Below, piece by piece: positions 63,729 to 64,000 of a stretch of 64,000 nt of DNA; within the stretch, counting starts at the first letter, position 1; each line of letters starts with the position of its first letter. Location of the stretch: NCBI GenBank assembly GCA_002239045.1, contig MPNN01000005.1:1-64000 (forward strand), written 5' to 3'. The notes under the pieces were generated by a model, which saw only the letters and a list, made by a program, of their open reading frames with translations, had not been told where the DNA came from and did not search any database. The stretch comes from SAR202 cluster bacterium bin127 (GTDB taxonomy: Bacteria; Chloroflexota; Dehalococcoidia; Lucifugimonadales; Lucifugimonadaceae). The position numbers were made by a program, and so were the translations under genes.

Positions 63729-64000
63729 TCAGAACCCATAAATCCTTTTCGCATTCTCCCCGAGCAACTTCCCGCGCTCCTCTTCCGTCAACCAATCGAA
63801 CCCCTGGCGCACCAGTCGTAACTCCTCCGCCAGCGAAATCCAACCATTCTTCTCCCTCAGGTACCCCGGATATCCGGTCCCCCAGATGCACCGCTCAATC
63901 CCAAACGCATCAATCGCCATCATCACCACGCCATGCATGTCGCCGAACGGGTAACTCTCAGCTGATCGATTGTGCACATCCGAGATAGTCATCACCACAT
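63729..64000 (-). CDS. Amidohydrolase family protein, C-terminal part
   Basis: The frame runs from the right edge, so the 5' part is missing. AFGIERCIWGTGYPGYL (usually WGSDYP) and FDWLTEEERGKLLGENAKRIYGF are the end of an amidohydrolase-2 TIM-barrel enzyme, where the last metal ligand would be Asp; here the position reads Gly. Substrate unknown. Confidence 0.75.
   Translation of the reverse strand, partial: VVMTISDVHNRSAESYPFGDMHGVVMMAIDAFGIERCIWGTGYPGYLREKNGWISLAEELRLVRQGFDWLTEEERGKLLGENAKRIYGF

Overview
This 64 kb window is a bacterial chromosome segment with fairly high GC, densely packed genes and many short palindromic intergenic repeats. Three things suggest Chloroflexota (SAR202 / Dehalococcoidia-like): lipoproteins with Val/Glu-rich stalks, a dgt-dnaG-rpoD cluster with a very long sigma insert, and several large repeat-rich surface proteins. 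This placement is inferred from family knowledge; no rRNA or tRNA gene was recognised.

Layout. 1-0.8 kb: 5' part of a secreted delta-60-repeat protein. 1.5-6 kb: recF, a DUF3179 lipoprotein, apt and a three-gene membrane-protein operon. 6-11 kb: mazG, selD, lysA, holB and a small HEPN-like gene. 11-15 kb: a TolB-like 12-repeat lipoprotein in a block flanked by short copies of the HNH-gene and holB 3' ends. 15-25.4 kb: HNH nuclease and cvpA, divergent from a housekeeping run cmk-plsC-glmS-dgt-dnaG-rpoD. 25.4-27.4 kb: an SDR enzyme and an HtrA-like lipoprotein. 27.7-38.7 kb: two giant FtsX-type permeases and two ATPases, followed by a one-polypeptide histidine kinase/response regulator. 38.7-51 kb: two giant surface proteins with homologous C-terminal modules, a repeat-dense island, HicBA, a trehalose synthase/phosphatase fusion and a MoaD-like protein. 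51-64 kb: a molybdenum hydroxylase large subunit, livGFHM, a YjhG-type sugar-acid dehydratase, a TrkA-N potassium channel, purK-purE, a LmbE-type deacetylase and the end of an amidohydrolase.

The most interesting result is selenium use. selD has an in-frame TGA exactly at the catalytic Cys17 position. The DUF3179 lipoprotein has an in-frame TGA exactly at the first Cys of its CPLC motif, followed by a bacterial SECIS-like hairpin. Read through, both genes are full length. The organism therefore very probably makes selenocysteine, and DUF3179 would be a Sec (UxxC) lipoprotein.

Other points: poly-G/C tracts near the start of two exported repeat proteins (possible phase variation); a five-fold ~50-residue repeat inside the primary sigma factor; an AbrB-like tail on an ABC ATPase; and a dispersed family of 9-bp-phased repeats (about 17 copies) mixed with several palindromic families.
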